From Nocardioides cavernae (GTDB lineage Bacteria; Actinomycetota; Actinomycetes; Propionibacteriales; Nocardioidaceae): a stretch of 64,000 nucleotides of DNA. The position numbers and the translations under genes were made by a program. Positions 39,990 to 48,995 of this stretch are shown one piece after another; the stretch's first letter is position 1; every line of letters starts with the position of its first letter. The notes beneath the pieces are model-generated. The model was not told the origin of the DNA. It searched no databases and saw only the letters and a program-made list of their open reading frames with translations. Location: contig NZ_JAFBCA010000001.1 in the NCBI RefSeq assembly GCF_016907475.1, positions 620,001 to 684,000 of the forward strand, given 5' to 3'.

Positions 39990-41072
39990 TCACTCGCCCG
40001 CGATGAACTTCTCCAGCTCGGCGCGACCGATCTCGTCGGGCATCTGCACCGGCGGGGACTTCATGAGGTAGGCCGAGGCGGGGAGGATCGGGCCGCCGAT
40101 GCCACGGTCCTTGGCGATCTTGGCCGCACGGACGGCGTCGATGATGATGCCGGCCGAGTTGGGGGAGTCCCAGACCTCGAGCTTGTACTCGAGGTTGAGG
40201 GGGACGTCACCGAACGCGCGACCCTCGAGGCGGACGTAGGCCCACTTGCGGTCGTCGAGCCACGCCACGTAGTCGGACGGACCGATGTGGACGTTGCGGT
40301 CGCTGACCTTGTCGGCGAGCTCGCCGGTGAGGTTCGACGTCACGGCCTGGGTCTTGGAGACCTTCTTGGACTCCAGGCGCTCGCGCTCGAGCATGTTCTT
40401 GAAGTCCATGTTGCCGCCGACGTTGAGCTGGTAGGTGCGGTCCAGCGCGACGCCGCGGTCCTCGAACAGCTTCGCCATCACGCGGTGGGTGATGGTGGCA
40501 CCGACCTGGCTCTTGATGTCGTCCCCGACGATCGGGACGCCGGCGTCCTCGAACTTCTTGGCCCACTCGGGGTCGGAGGCGATGAAGACGGGCAGGGCGT
40601 TGACGAAGCCCACGCCGGCGTCGATCGCGCACTGGGCGTAGAACTTGTCGGCCTCCTCGGAGCCCACCGGGAGGTAGGAGACGAGGACGTCGACCTCGGC
40701 GTCCTTGAGCGCCTGGACCACGTCGACCGGCTCGGCGCCGGACTCCTCGATGGTCTGGCGGTAGTACTTGCCGAGGCCGTCGAGCGTCGGGCCGCGCTTG
40801 ACCTCGACGCCGAGGGTCGGGACGTCGGCGATCTTGATGGTGTTGTTCTCCGAGGCGTTGATGGCCTCGGACAGGTCCTTGCCGACCTTCTTGTCGTCGA
40901 CGTCGAAGGCGACGACGAACTCGACGTCCTTGACGTGGTAGTCACCGAAGACGACGTGCATGAGCCCGGGGACGGTCCCGGTCGGGTCCGCGTCCTTGTA
41001 GTACTCAACGCCCTGGATGAGGGAGGTGGCGCAGTTGCCGACTCCCACGATCCCTACTCGTACCGAACCCAT
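39990..41072 (-). CDS. ino1: inositol-3-phosphate synthase
   Basis: Converts glucose 6-phosphate to inositol 3-phosphate, the first step to phosphatidylinositol and, in many actinobacteria, mycothiol. The NAD-binding [19 protein letters not shown] is at the N-terminus; the catalytic region includes [15 protein letters not shown] and [31 protein letters not shown] is near the C-terminus. The 360-residue length fits the actinobacterial form. The ATG at 41072 has AAGGAGAG upstream. A PadR regulator lies 73 bases upstream on the same strand, the same pairing as in mycobacteria and streptomycetes. Confidence 0.97.
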   Translation of the reverse strand: MGSVRVGIVGVGNCATSLIQGVEYYKDADPTGTVPGLMHVVFGDYHVKDVEFVVAFDVDDKKVGKDLSEAINASENNTIKIADVPTLGVEVKRGPTLDGLGKYYRQTIEESGAEPVDVVQALKDAEVDVLVSYLPVGSEEADKFYAQCAIDAGVGFVNALPVFIASDPEWAKKFEDAGVPIVGDDIKSQVGATITHRVMAKLFEDRGVALDRTYQLNVGGNMDFKNMLERERLESKKVSKTQAVTSNLTGELADKVSDRNVHIGPSDYVAWLDDRKWAYVRLEGRAFGDVPLNLEYKLEVWDSPNSAGIIIDAVRAAKIAKDRGIGGPILPASAYLMKSPPVQMPDEIGRAELEKFIAGE

Positions 41073-41145
41073 GGGGCTCTCCTTCTCATCTCTGGTCGTG
41101 TTCTCATCGCTGGTCGTGCTGGCTGGTGTGGCTGGTGAAAGGTGC

Positions 41146-41733
41146 TCAGTCGTTCGGTGCCGGTGCCGGTGCCGGTGCCGGGGCGGGTCGGACCTCGCCG
41201 CCGCGCTCGGCCTGGATCAGGTCCGAGAGCCACCGCACCTCGCGCTCGACCGACTCCACTCCGTGGCGCTGGAGCTCGGCGGCGTAGCGGTTGACCTCGG
41301 CCTGGGTGCGCTCGAGCTCGCCCTGCACGCGGGCGAGCCGCTCCTGCAGCCGCGAGCGGCGTCCCTCCAGGACACGGAGCCGGATCTCCATGTCGGTGGA
41401 GGAGAAGAACGCGAACCGGATGTCGAAGTTGTCGTCCTCCCACGCGGTGGGGCCGACCTCGGTCATGAGTCGCTGGAAGTGCTCGTTGCCGGCGGGGGTG
41501 ACCTCGTACGTGATGCGCGGGCGTCGGGTGGACGCCGTGGCGGCGGCCGCGACCTCGGTGATGAGGTTGGCGCGGAGCATCTTCTTCAGCGCGGGGTAGA
41601 GCGAGCCGTAGGACAGCACGCGACCCCATCCGAGCATGAGGTTGAGCCGCTTGCGCAGCTCGTAGCCGTGCATGGGTCCCTCGTGCAGCAGTCCGAGGAC
41701 TGCGAGCTCGATGGTGTCGCCACGACGTGCCAT
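41146..41733 (-). CDS. PadR family transcriptional regulator
   Basis: A 195-residue PadR-type winged-helix regulator. The DNA-binding domain covers residues 1-90 ([49 protein letters not shown]), followed by a C-terminal coiled helix ([19 protein letters not shown]) and a Pro-Ala tail. It precedes ino1, which it may control. The ATG at 41733 lies seven bases from a TACGAT -10; a TATCG-TAC-CGATA inverted repeat overlaps this hexamer, suggesting autoregulation. Confidence 0.92.
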   Translation of the reverse strand: MARRGDTIELAVLGLLHEGPMHGYELRKRLNLMLGWGRVLSYGSLYPALKKMLRANLITEVAAAATASTRRPRITYEVTPAGNEHFQRLMTEVGPTAWEDDNFDIRFAFFSSTDMEIRLRVLEGRRSRLQERLARVQGELERTQAEVNRYAAELQRHGVESVEREVRWLSDLIQAERGGEVRPAPAPAPAPAPND

Positions 41734-41739
41734 GTGACC

Positions 41740-41756
41740 TATCGTACCGATATATC
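41740..41756. promoter_or_regulatory. padR -10 with overlapping inverted-repeat operator
   Basis: TATCG-TAC-CGATA (41740-41752) is a perfect inverted repeat overlapping the minus-strand -10 TACGAT (41741-41746), and the palindrome GATATATC (41749-41756) is nested at its side. PadR proteins bind such dyads, so this is the probable operator for padR; it is also about 40 bases from the ponA -10. Confidence 0.55.
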
Positions 41757-41793
41757 CGGCCACGACGAATCGGGGTTGTCGTACCCCTCCCCG

Positions 41794-41799
41794 TACCCT
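41794..41799 (+). promoter_or_regulatory. -10 element, leaderless, ponA
   Basis: TACCCT, eight bases before GTG 41808. Confidence 0.4.
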
Positions 41800-41807
41800 C
41801 TTTCCCC

Positions 41808-44159
41808 GTGAGTGCTAAGAAGCGGCGGGCCGACGGCAAGGCCCAGACACGACGGCCCAAGGCGAGGCGTACGGGCAAGCAGCGGGCGGCCCGCGTCGCC
41901 AAGATCCTCGCGATCGTCGGCGTCGTCGGTGCCCTGGTCCTCGGCGGTGTCGTCGTGGTCCTCTACCAGGCGATCAGCATCCCGGAGCCCAACGAGGACT
42001 TCGAGGCGCAGACCACCTTCGTCTACTACCGCGACGGTGAGCAGCAGCTCGGCACCTACTACGAGGACCAGAACCGGGTCTCGATCCCGCTGGGCGACAT
42101 GCCCGAGTCCATGCAGGACGCGGTGGTCGCCGCCGAGAACCAGACCTTCTGGACCGACAAGGGCATCGACCCCAAGGGCATCCTGCGTGCCCTCTTCTCC
42201 AACGCCCGGGGGAACTCCCGTCAGGGCGCGTCCACGATCACCCAGCAGTACGTCAAGATCCTCTACCTGACCAGCGAGCAGAGCTACAAGCGCAAGATCA
42301 AGGAAGCGGTCGTCTCGCTCAAGATCCAGCAGGAGCTGAGCAAGGAAGAGGTGCTCGAGGGCTACCTCAACACCATCTACTTCGGTCGCGGCGCGTACGG
42401 CATCGAGGCGGCCTCCGAGGCCTACTTCGACCACCCGGCCAAGGACCTCAACCTGCGAGAGTCCGCGGTCCTCGCCACCGTGCTCAACAACCCCTCGAAG
42501 TACGACCCGGCCAACGGCAAGGAGGCCAAGGAAGACCTCAAGGGCCGCTACGCCTACGTGCTCGACAGCATGGCCGAGATGGAGACGATCACACCCGAGC
42601 AGCGTGACAAGGCGCTGAAGAAGCTGCCGAAGTTCCCCAAGATCGCCGTGCAGAGCCAGTTCGGCGGCCAGAAGGGCCACATGCTCGCGCTCGTCAAGCA
42701 GGAGATCCTCGCCAAGGGCATCGCCTCCGAGGAGGAGATCGACGGCGGGGGGCTGCGGATCACCACCACGTTCGACCAGGCTGTGATGGCCGACGTCGAG
42801 GAGGCGGTCGAGGAGCAGCGCCCGGACGCCGGCATGCCCGGTGCGGCGGGCAACAAGGACCTGCACATCGGTGCCGCCACGGTCGACTCCTCGACGGGTG
42901 ACCTGCTCGGCTTCTACGGCGGACAGGACTACCTGGACTCCCAGATCAACTGGGCCGTCGCGGGCGGCATGGCGGGCTCGACGATGAAGGCGGCCACCGA
43001 CGTGGCCGCCATCCGTGATGGTTTCTCGCTCAACGACACCTTCGAGGGCAACAGCCCCATCGACATCGCCGGCACCGAGTTCGAGAACCAGGGCGACACC
43101 GACTACGGCTCGGCCGTCTCGATGGTCACCGCCACGGAGAACTCCATCAACACCGCGTTCGTCGACATGGTCGACTCGATGGACGACGGCCCGCAGAAGG
43201 TCATCCAGGCTGCCGAGGACATGGGCATCCCCGGCAGCGAGGGCGAGAGGTGGGGCATCCCGCGGAAGTCCGGCGACATGCAGGAGAACGTCGGAGTCAC
43301 CCTCGGCACCGCCCAGGTCAGCCCGATCAACATGGCCAACGCCTACGCCACCCTGGCCAACGGCGGCACCCGTCACGAGGTCCACGTCGTGCAGAAGGTC
43401 GTCGACAAGACCGGCGAGGTCCTCTACGAGGCCAAGGACCGCAGCAAGCAGACGGTCGACCCGGACATCACAGCGGACGTCGGCTACGCCCTGCAGCAGG
43501 TGGTCGAGAACGGCTCCGGCACGGAGGCCCTCGCCATCGAGCGGCCCGCTGCCGGAAAGACCGGCACTGCCACCAACGACGACGGTGGCGTGTCGTCGTC
43601 CTGGTTCGTCGGCTTCACGCCCCAGGTCTCGACAGCCGTCATGTACGTCCGCGGCCGCGGGCGTGAGTCGCTGGACGAGCCTCGGCCCGACGGTGCCGAC
43701 CTGTGGCTGCCCACCAGCTCCGACGGCAAGTCCGGGTACTTCGGCGGCAACTACCCCGCCAAGACCTGGACCTCGATCATGGGACGGGTGATGGAGGGCA
43801 TGGACGTCGAGGACTTCCCGGAGCCTGTCTACGTCGACGGTGACGCGCCGGACGAGGGCCACGACTACACCCCGCCCCCGCCGCCCCCGCCGCCGTCCTC
43901 GTCCGCCCCGCAGCCGTCCAACACGCCGACGGAGTCCGCGGGCCCGCCCACCGAGACGCCGACGGAGACTCCCACGGAGACCCCGACCGAGACGCCGGTG
44001 CCGACCGAGACGCCCGTCCCGACGACGCCCGTCCCGACGACGCCGCCCCCCACGACGCCGCCCCCGCCCCCGCCGACCGAGACGATCCCGGCGCCGACCA
44101 CCCCGCCGCCGAGCGGGCGCTTCCAGCAGCGCCAGCCGCTGGCCGACCTCCGCCGCTGA
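41808..44159 (+). CDS. ponA: bifunctional class A penicillin-binding protein
   Basis: Peptidoglycan glycosyltransferase-transpeptidase. A basic cytoplasmic N-terminus and one membrane helix (ILAIVGVVGALVLGGVVVVL) precede the GT51 domain, with catalytic Glu110 in AAENQTFWTDKGID (the usual ED is EN here) and GASTITQQYVK. The transpeptidase domain has S391 in STMK, S446 in SIN and K584 in KTGT, so it should be active. The last 110 residues are an exposed Pro/Thr/Glu tail with PTET repeats. The GTG at 41808 gives 783 residues; the frame is open to 41727, but that stretch is the padR-ponA promoter region. Confidence 0.96.
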   Translation: MSAKKRRADGKAQTRRPKARRTGKQRAARVAKILAIVGVVGALVLGGVVVVLYQAISIPEPNEDFEAQTTFVYYRDGEQQLGTYYEDQNRVSIPLGDMPESMQDAVVAAENQTFWTDKGIDPKGILRALFSNARGNSRQGASTITQQYVKILYLTSEQSYKRKIKEAVVSLKIQQELSKEEVLEGYLNTIYFGRGAYGIEAASEAYFDHPAKDLNLRESAVLATVLNNPSKYDPANGKEAKEDLKGRYAYVLDSMAEMETITPEQRDKALKKLPKFPKIAVQSQFGGQKGHMLALVKQEILAKGIASEEEIDGGGLRITTTFDQAVMADVEEAVEEQRPDAGMPGAAGNKDLHIGAATVDSSTGDLLGFYGGQDYLDSQINWAVAGGMAGSTMKAATDVAAIRDGFSLNDTFEGNSPIDIAGTEFENQGDTDYGSAVSMVTATENSINTAFVDMVDSMDDGPQKVIQAAEDMGIPGSEGERWGIPRKSGDMQENVGVTLGTAQVSPINMANAYATLANGGTRHEVHVVQKVVDKTGEVLYEAKDRSKQTVDPDITADVGYALQQVVENGSGTEALAIERPAAGKTGTATNDDGGVSSSWFVGFTPQVSTAVMYVRGRGRESLDEPRPDGADLWLPTSSDGKSGYFGGNYPAKTWTSIMGRVMEGMDVEDFPEPVYVDGDAPDEGHDYTPPPPPPPPSSSAPQPSNTPTESAGPPTETPTETPTETPTETPVPTETPVPTTPVPTTPPPTTPPPPPPTETIPAPTTPPPSGRFQQRQPLADLRR

Positions 44160-44167
44160 GCACGCCG

Positions 44168-45439
44168 GTGGACCGCCGCGACCGCCCCTCGCCCGAGGTC
44201 GACACCGGCGACCACGACGCGCCCACGCGCACCGACCCGGTCGCCGCGGCGATGTCGGAGGTCGTCGGCGGCCCCCTGGGTGACCACGCCGGCGGGCACC
44301 GGTGGTGGAGCGCCGCGCGCGTGCTGACCGGCGCCACGGCGCTCACCCTCGCCGCCGGCATGGTCAGCAAGACGGCGTGCGTGCCGACCGGGTGGGGCAA
44401 CCAGGACCAGCCCTACGCCGAGCTGTGCTGGACCGACCTCGCCGGCACGTCGGTCGACGCCGGGGCTCCTCCGCGGGTGGCCACGTGGCTGCAGCATGCG
44501 GCCGAGTGGCTGCCCGGCGGCGTCGTGGCGACCACGGCCGTCCTCGCCATCCTCCTCGCGGCCCTCGCACTGCTGGCCACCGCGCTGCTCGTCCGGGTCG
44601 ACGCGCGCCGACCCTGGGCGGCGGCCGGGTGGGCGATCGCACCCGTGCTCCTCGTCCACTGGCTGTCGTGGGAGCTGGTGGCGGCCGTGGGCGTGGCCGT
44701 GCTGCTGTGGGGCTGGACCACGGGCCGCCCCTGGCTCGCCGGCGTCGGAGCCGGGGTGGGGGCGGCGTTCGCGCTGCCGGTCGCCGTCGCCTTCGTGGGC
44801 GTGGTCGCCGTGGGCGGCCGCCTCCGCGGCCGCGTCGACGCGCTGCTCGCCGCCGCCGCGGCCTACGTCGTCGTCACCCTTCCCGGCCGGGCGACCGCGG
44901 ACACCCCCGACATCGGCTCCGTCTGGTTCCTCCTCGCCCGGACGGGCCCCGGTGCGTCCACCACGACACGCACCGTCGTCCAGGTCGTCGTCCTCGCCCT
45001 GGCTGCTGGCGCCGTGTGGTGGCTGGTCCGGCGGTCCGGGCGTCCCACCCCGCTCACGACCGCCCGCGCGGGCCTGGTCCTGATCGCCGCGGCACTCGTC
45101 GTGGCGCCGGCGGCCCCGCCCGAGACCGCGCTGCTGGTGCTGCCGCTCGCCGCGATCGCCGTACGTCGCTGGCGCGACCTGCTGGTGTGGCAGGCGCTGC
45201 ACCTGATCAGCTGGGTGCTCACCGGTTGGTACGTCGGCCAGGCCCTCGTGCCGACCGTCTCCGACGACTCGCGCGCCTACTGGCTGGCGGTCCTGCTGCG
45301 GGTCGTCGGGCTGGTCTGGCTCGTGGTGGCCGTGCTGCGGGACGCCCGGTCAGGCGATCACGACGCGGTCGAAGTCGGTCGCGGTGAAGCGGACCCGGAC
45401 CTCGATGTCCTCGCCGACGCGCGGGACCCGCGCCCCTGA
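44168..45439 (+). CDS. polytopic membrane protein, GT87/mannosyltransferase-like
   Basis: Integral membrane protein of 423 residues with eight or more hydrophobic helices and Ala/Val/Leu-rich composition. It occupies the place next to ponA held in mycobacteria and streptomycetes by a GT-C/DUF2029-like membrane protein, so a polyprenyl-linked sugar transferase is possible, but I see no clear catalytic aspartate motif. The GTG at 44168 follows ponA by eight bases, so they are probably co-transcribed. Its last 90 bases overlap the convergent racemase-like gene. Confidence 0.75.
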   Translation: MDRRDRPSPEVDTGDHDAPTRTDPVAAAMSEVVGGPLGDHAGGHRWWSAARVLTGATALTLAAGMVSKTACVPTGWGNQDQPYAELCWTDLAGTSVDAGAPPRVATWLQHAAEWLPGGVVATTAVLAILLAALALLATALLVRVDARRPWAAAGWAIAPVLLVHWLSWELVAAVGVAVLLWGWTTGRPWLAGVGAGVGAAFALPVAVAFVGVVAVGGRLRGRVDALLAAAAAYVVVTLPGRATADTPDIGSVWFLLARTGPGASTTTRTVVQVVVLALAAGAVWWLVRRSGRPTPLTTARAGLVLIAAALVVAPAAPPETALLVLPLAAIAVRRWRDLLVWQALHLISWVLTGWYVGQALVPTVSDDSRAYWLAVLLRVVGLVWLVVAVLRDARSGDHDAVEVGRGEADPDLDVLADARDPRP

Positions 45440-46429
45440 CGGGACGAACAGCATCGAGGCCTGCATGTGGGGCGGCTCGGCGAAGAGCCGCTGCTTGCCG
45501 TCGATCGAGAACGGCGAGCGCACGAAGCCGACGGCGTCCAGTCCGCCGCGGGCCAGGGTCGCGGCGCGCGCCTTGAGGGACTGGTCGCCGGTCGGTGCCT
45601 CGAGGCCGATGCCGTGGGCGGTGCCGCCGCTCACCACGACGATGTGCCCCTGCTTGGGAGCACTGCGACCGCGGTAGCCGAAGGTGTCGCCGCGCTCGAC
45701 CTCGTGCACGTCGAGGACCGTCGCGGTCACCGACAGGGCGCCGCGGTCGCCGAGCCACAGGTCGGTGCCGATGCGGGGACGGACCGTGAAGTCCGGGTAG
45801 GTGGTCGCGAGCCGCCCCAGCTCGGCCTCGGTGAGGTGGGAGACGAAGACGGTGCGGGTCGGCAGGCCGGAGGCCACGACGTCGTTGATCAGCCGGCTCA
45901 CCTCGCCCAGGTGCGAGGTGGTGTTGAGCGGGAGGTGCATCGCCACGCCGCGCAGGCCGCTGCGTCCGGGCCCGAGCGCCGTGGCCGCGGCGGCGAGGTC
46001 GCGGCGCGTCATCCCGTGGCGCAGCATCGAGGTCAGCTGCTCGAGCACGAACCGGGCGTCGGGGTCGTGCTCGCGCAGTGCGGTCAGGTCGTCCGGGCGG
46101 CTGACGGTGTGCACGACCCGGGACGAGATCCGGGCGTCGAGGTCGAGCGCCGCCCCGAACGGGCGCCACGGGGTGAGCACGAGGAGGTCGCCCGCATAGC
46201 GGCTCGCGGCCTCCGCCACCTCGTCGTACGTGCCGACCGCGATCATGTCGACCGCTGCGCCGGTGTCGTCGACGTGGTCGGCGAGCCACTGCGCCCGCCG
46301 GGCGAGGCGGGCGACCGACAGGCCGTAGCCGTTGCCCTTGGCGACCGGCACGATCCCGGGATGGGTGCGGACGGTCCGGAGCAGGTGCGAGCGCCAGCGC
46401 TCGCCGTCCACCGTGAGGCTGAGGCTCAT
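45350..46429 (-). CDS. alanine racemase-like PLP protein
   Basis: Fold-type III PLP protein of 359 residues. The cofactor lysine is in IVPVAKGNGYGLS (alanine racemases have VKANAYGHG), and HLPLNTTSHLGEV, RPRIGTDLWLG and FGYRGRSAPKQG correspond to later racemase segments. It lies beside femAB, an arrangement seen in related actinobacteria, so it may supply or edit an amino acid for cell-wall cross-bridges. True alanine racemase activity is not assured, because the motifs deviate. The ATG at 46429 is chosen; upstream sequence is a low-complexity intergenic stretch. Confidence 0.85.
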   Translation of the reverse strand: MSLSLTVDGERWRSHLLRTVRTHPGIVPVAKGNGYGLSVARLARRAQWLADHVDDTGAAVDMIAVGTYDEVAEAASRYAGDLLVLTPWRPFGAALDLDARISSRVVHTVSRPDDLTALREHDPDARFVLEQLTSMLRHGMTRRDLAAAATALGPGRSGLRGVAMHLPLNTTSHLGEVSRLINDVVASGLPTRTVFVSHLTEAELGRLATTYPDFTVRPRIGTDLWLGDRGALSVTATVLDVHEVERGDTFGYRGRSAPKQGHIVVVSGGTAHGIGLEAPTGDQSLKARAATLARGGLDAVGFVRSPFSIDGKQRLFAEPPHMQASMLFVPSGARVPRVGEDIEVRVRFTATDFDRVVIA

Positions 46430-46513
46430 GCGCGTACTCGCTTCGCTCCGTGCGCGCACGAGGCACGAATGACGCTGTGCCCGATGACTCGCTCGCTGCG
46501 CTCACTCATGCCC

Positions 46514-47650
46514 TCACCCGCGCCGGGCCAGGTAGAGCTGGAACGCCTTGTAGATGGCACGGTTGACCGGCAGGTCCCACTCGCCGGCGTACTCGACGGC
46601 CTGACCGCCGGTGCCGACCTTGAACTGGATCAGCCCGACGTGGGAGTCGTCGGAGTCGAGGGTCTCGGTGATGCCGCGCAGGTCGTAGACGTGGGCCCCG
46701 GCGTCGAGGGCGTGGCGGATCATCGCCCACTGCACGGCGTTGGAGCCGCGGACCTCGCGCTTCTCGGTGGACGACGCGCCGTAGGAGTACCAGGCGTGCG
46801 TGCCGACGCGGATCCCGATCGTGGCCGCGACGAGGTCGCCCTCGTGGCGGGCGAGCCACACCTGGATGCGGCCGGGGTCCTCGGCGGCGAGGGCGTCGTA
46901 CATCGTCTCGAAGTAGGACAGCGGGCGCGGGGTGAAGTGGTCGCGCTCGGCGGTGTGGACGTAGAGGTCGTGGAACGACTTGAGGTCGGTGCGGTCGCCG
47001 AGCGCGACCTCGACGCCGGCCTTGTCGGCCTTCTTGATGTTGCGCCGCCAGAGCTGGTTCATCCCGGCGAGGACGTCGGCCTCCGAGCGCGGCTGCCCGT
47101 TCTCGTCGACCAGCGGGACCTGGAAGTTGAACTGCGGCTGCCCCGCGGTGAAGCCGCCCTCCGCGGACTGCTGCTGCCACCCCAGCTCGTGCAGCTGCGC
47201 GATGACGCGGGCGCCGTCCTGGGTCCGATCGAGGGGAGGTACGTCGCCGAGGCGGCGCACCGACTCGTCGGCGATGCCGGCCTTGACCTGCTCGGCCGAC
47301 CATCGCCGGGTGACCACGGGCGGGCCCATTCGCACGGCGAAGGCGCCCTGCTGCTTGAGGTGGGCGACCATCGGTGCGAGCCACGAGCCGAGGTCGTCGT
47401 CGGACCAGTCGATGACCGGTCCTTCGGGGAGGTAGGCCAGGTAGCGCCGGACCTTGGGCAGCTGGCGGTAGAGGACCAGGGCGGCGCCGACGACCTCGTC
47501 GCCGCGGAACCAGCCGATGGACTCGGCCCGCCACTCGGCCTTCACGCTGGCCCAGCCGGGCGTCTGCAGGAAGCTTGCGGACGACCGGCTCGCGATCAGG
47601 TCGCGGTGCTGCTGGGTGGAGATCGGTCGCAGCGTCAGGGGGGTCGTCAC
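46514..47650 (-). CDS. FemAB/FemX-type peptidoglycan peptidyltransferase
   Basis: Transferase of the Fem family (paired GNAT-like domains), which add amino acids from aminoacyl-tRNA to the peptidoglycan precursor side chain. The order SFLQTPGWASVKAEW, YLPEGPVIDW, RRNIKKADKAGVEV (which includes the RxxI(R/K)K-type motif), YSYGASSTEKREV and WAMIRHALDAG-YDLRGI fits. From the GTG at 47650 it has 378 residues. A TAGCCT hexamer seven bases upstream and a 12-bp inverted repeat around the -35 position point to a regulated leaderless transcript. Confidence 0.92.
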   Translation of the reverse strand: MTTPLTLRPISTQQHRDLIASRSSASFLQTPGWASVKAEWRAESIGWFRGDEVVGAALVLYRQLPKVRRYLAYLPEGPVIDWSDDDLGSWLAPMVAHLKQQGAFAVRMGPPVVTRRWSAEQVKAGIADESVRRLGDVPPLDRTQDGARVIAQLHELGWQQQSAEGGFTAGQPQFNFQVPLVDENGQPRSEADVLAGMNQLWRRNIKKADKAGVEVALGDRTDLKSFHDLYVHTAERDHFTPRPLSYFETMYDALAAEDPGRIQVWLARHEGDLVAATIGIRVGTHAWYSYGASSTEKREVRGSNAVQWAMIRHALDAGAHVYDLRGITETLDSDDSHVGLIQFKVGTGGQAVEYAGEWDLPVNRAIYKAFQLYLARRG

Positions 47651-47657
47651 CCCGGAA

Positions 47658-47663
47658 AGGCTA
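47658..47663 (-). promoter_or_regulatory. -10 element, leaderless, femAB
   Basis: TAGCCT on the minus strand, seven bases before GTG 47650. Confidence 0.45.
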
Positions 47664-47664
47664 C

Positions 47665-47703
47665 AAGGGACCAGACACGACCCCCGTACGCGTCTGGTCC
47701 CTT
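47665..47703. promoter_or_regulatory. 12-bp inverted repeat upstream of femAB
   Basis: AAGGGACCAGAC (47665-47676) and its exact complement (47692-47703) flank the place where the -35 of the femAB promoter should be. This looks like a regulator-binding site, or a hairpin if transcription starts further upstream. Confidence 0.5.
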
Positions 47704-48026
47704 CGTCGGTAGAGACGCGCGCCACACCAGTTTGGTTGCGTGGCGTCAAGAAGTTTCTGACATCGGCCACGACGACACGAGGGGCTCGTGCCGTGGTCCA
47801 CCCGCGTGGGTGGGGCCCGGCCCGAGTTGCTCTGCAGATCGTCAGCAGACCGTCAAGACCAGCGCAAGGTTGGACCGATTGTGGCAGCAAGCCGTACCCC
47901 TCGGTGAGCGGACAGCGTTGAAGAAGTACGGGAGTGACGCGGTCTGTGGGAGACCGCGAGCGTTTCGCCCTCCTGTCACCGACGGCGCACCTGGCGCCGC
48001 AACCGATCCTTTTGGGGGCCACCAGC

Positions 48027-48995
48027 ATGACCACGATCCAGCGACACCACCTCGCTCCACGACTCGGGCTCGCCGCCCTCGTCTGCCTCGGAGCCGTTTC
48101 CGGCTCCCCCCTCGCCAACGCCGCCGCCCCCCCGGGCAACAACGGCACCGTGAAGGTCGCCCCCGACGGCGACATCGACAGCATCCCCAACAACCACCCG
48201 CACGTCGGCTGCACCTTCCAGCTCGAGTGGTACGGCTTCGACGCCAACGTGGTCTCGACGGTCCTCTTCGAGGAGCAGGCGCCGACCACCGGCGTCGGCA
48301 TGACCGTCGCGGGCAACACCACCGTCCAGCTCGACAACGACCCCGGAGCCGGGGCCGGCAACGACGGGATCGACGGGTCGCAGGCCTACACGCTGTCCTT
48401 CGCCGGTGCGCCGCACCCGCAGCAGGGCTACCACGTGAAGCTCACCATCAACACGCCCGAGTCCAACGGCGCGACCGTCAAGCACAAGGTCTTCTGGGTC
48501 CAGGGCTGCGGCACCCCGCCCCCCACGACTCCGCCGACGACCCCGCCGACCACTCCGCCGACCACTCCGCCGACCACTCCGCCGACGACCCCGCCGACGA
48601 CCCCGCCGACGACCCCGCCGACCACTCTGCCGACGACCCCGCCGACGACCCCGCCGACGACCCCGCCGACCACTCCGCCGACGACCCCGCCGACGACCCC
48701 GCCGACGACCCCGCCGACGCAGCAGCCGCAGGAGTCCGAGGACACCGAAGCGCCCGAGGTGCTGGGGGTCCAGGCCTCCAGCGGCGGTGACGACGCAGGT
48801 CCGGGCGCCGACCAGGGTGGGACCGGCCCGGCCTCCTCGGCTCCGCAGTCGCAGCAGGTCCCGACGGCGGTCAACGCGGGAGCCGAGGGCTCGACACCTG
48901 TCGGACCCAGCCCCGTGCAGGTGCTGCTCGGCCAGCTGATGGTCCTGATCGGTGGGGCGGCTGCCCGGCTGGGGTGGCACCGCCTCCGTGGCTGA
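48027..48995 (+). CDS. secreted TTPP-repeat surface protein, probable class F sortase substrate
   Basis: A 322-residue exported protein. The signal peptide is LGLAALVCLGAVSGSPLANA; residues 38-165 form a compact globular domain with two cysteines (HVGCTFQLEWYGFDANVV and FWVQGCG); then sixteen TTPP-type repeats, a Gly/Asp/Gln-rich stretch and a C-terminal hydrophobic helix (VQVLLGQLMVLIGGAAARLG) ending WHRLRG. The end resembles a cell-wall sorting signal but has no LPXTG or LAXTG; VPTAVNAG precedes it. The next gene is a class F sortase overlapping by eight bases. The function of the globular domain is unknown. Confidence 0.8.
   Translation: MTTIQRHHLAPRLGLAALVCLGAVSGSPLANAAAPPGNNGTVKVAPDGDIDSIPNNHPHVGCTFQLEWYGFDANVVSTVLFEEQAPTTGVGMTVAGNTTVQLDNDPGAGAGNDGIDGSQAYTLSFAGAPHPQQGYHVKLTINTPESNGATVKHKVFWVQGCGTPPPTTPPTTPPTTPPTTPPTTPPTTPPTTPPTTPPTTLPTTPPTTPPTTPPTTPPTTPPTTPPTTPPTQQPQESEDTEAPEVLGVQASSGGDDAGPGADQGGTGPASSAPQSQQVPTAVNAGAEGSTPVGPSPVQVLLGQLMVLIGGAAARLGWHRLRG
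48525..48716 (+). repeat. sixteen tandem 12-base repeats (TTPP)
   Basis: Sixteen units of the form ACSACYCCGCCG in tandem, each coding TTPP; the ninth codes TTLP. The array lies within the secreted surface protein and makes a stiff stalk. Its length could vary by slippage in steps of four residues without a frameshift. Confidence 0.9.

Larger units (their letters stand above)
47651..48026. promoter_or_regulatory. divergent regulatory region, femAB and sortase-substrate gene
   Basis: This 376-base gap has no gene. On the femAB side it holds a leaderless -10 (47658-47663) and a 12-bp inverted repeat (47665-47703). In the middle are a CCACCC/GGGTGG hairpin and a copy of the GTGGGTGGGGC motif (47805-47830). 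I see no strong promoter for the rightward gene; a weak TTGGAC at 47870 is one possibility. Confidence 0.5.

Noticed and set aside
46430..46513. Intergenic repeat of the GGTYGAGTRGC family
   Set aside because: The stretch has similar GCGCGTACTCGCTTCGCTC-type content but lacks both defined ends, so it was not counted as a copy.
48518..48720. CRISPR-like periodic array
   Set aside because: The periodicity is 12 bases with no spacers and the array is read as TTPP repeats in a coding gene.
45467..48790. Open frame of 1107 codons on the plus strand
   Set aside because: It runs antisense through the racemase-like and FemAB genes and then out of frame through the surface protein; the product has no recognisable domain.
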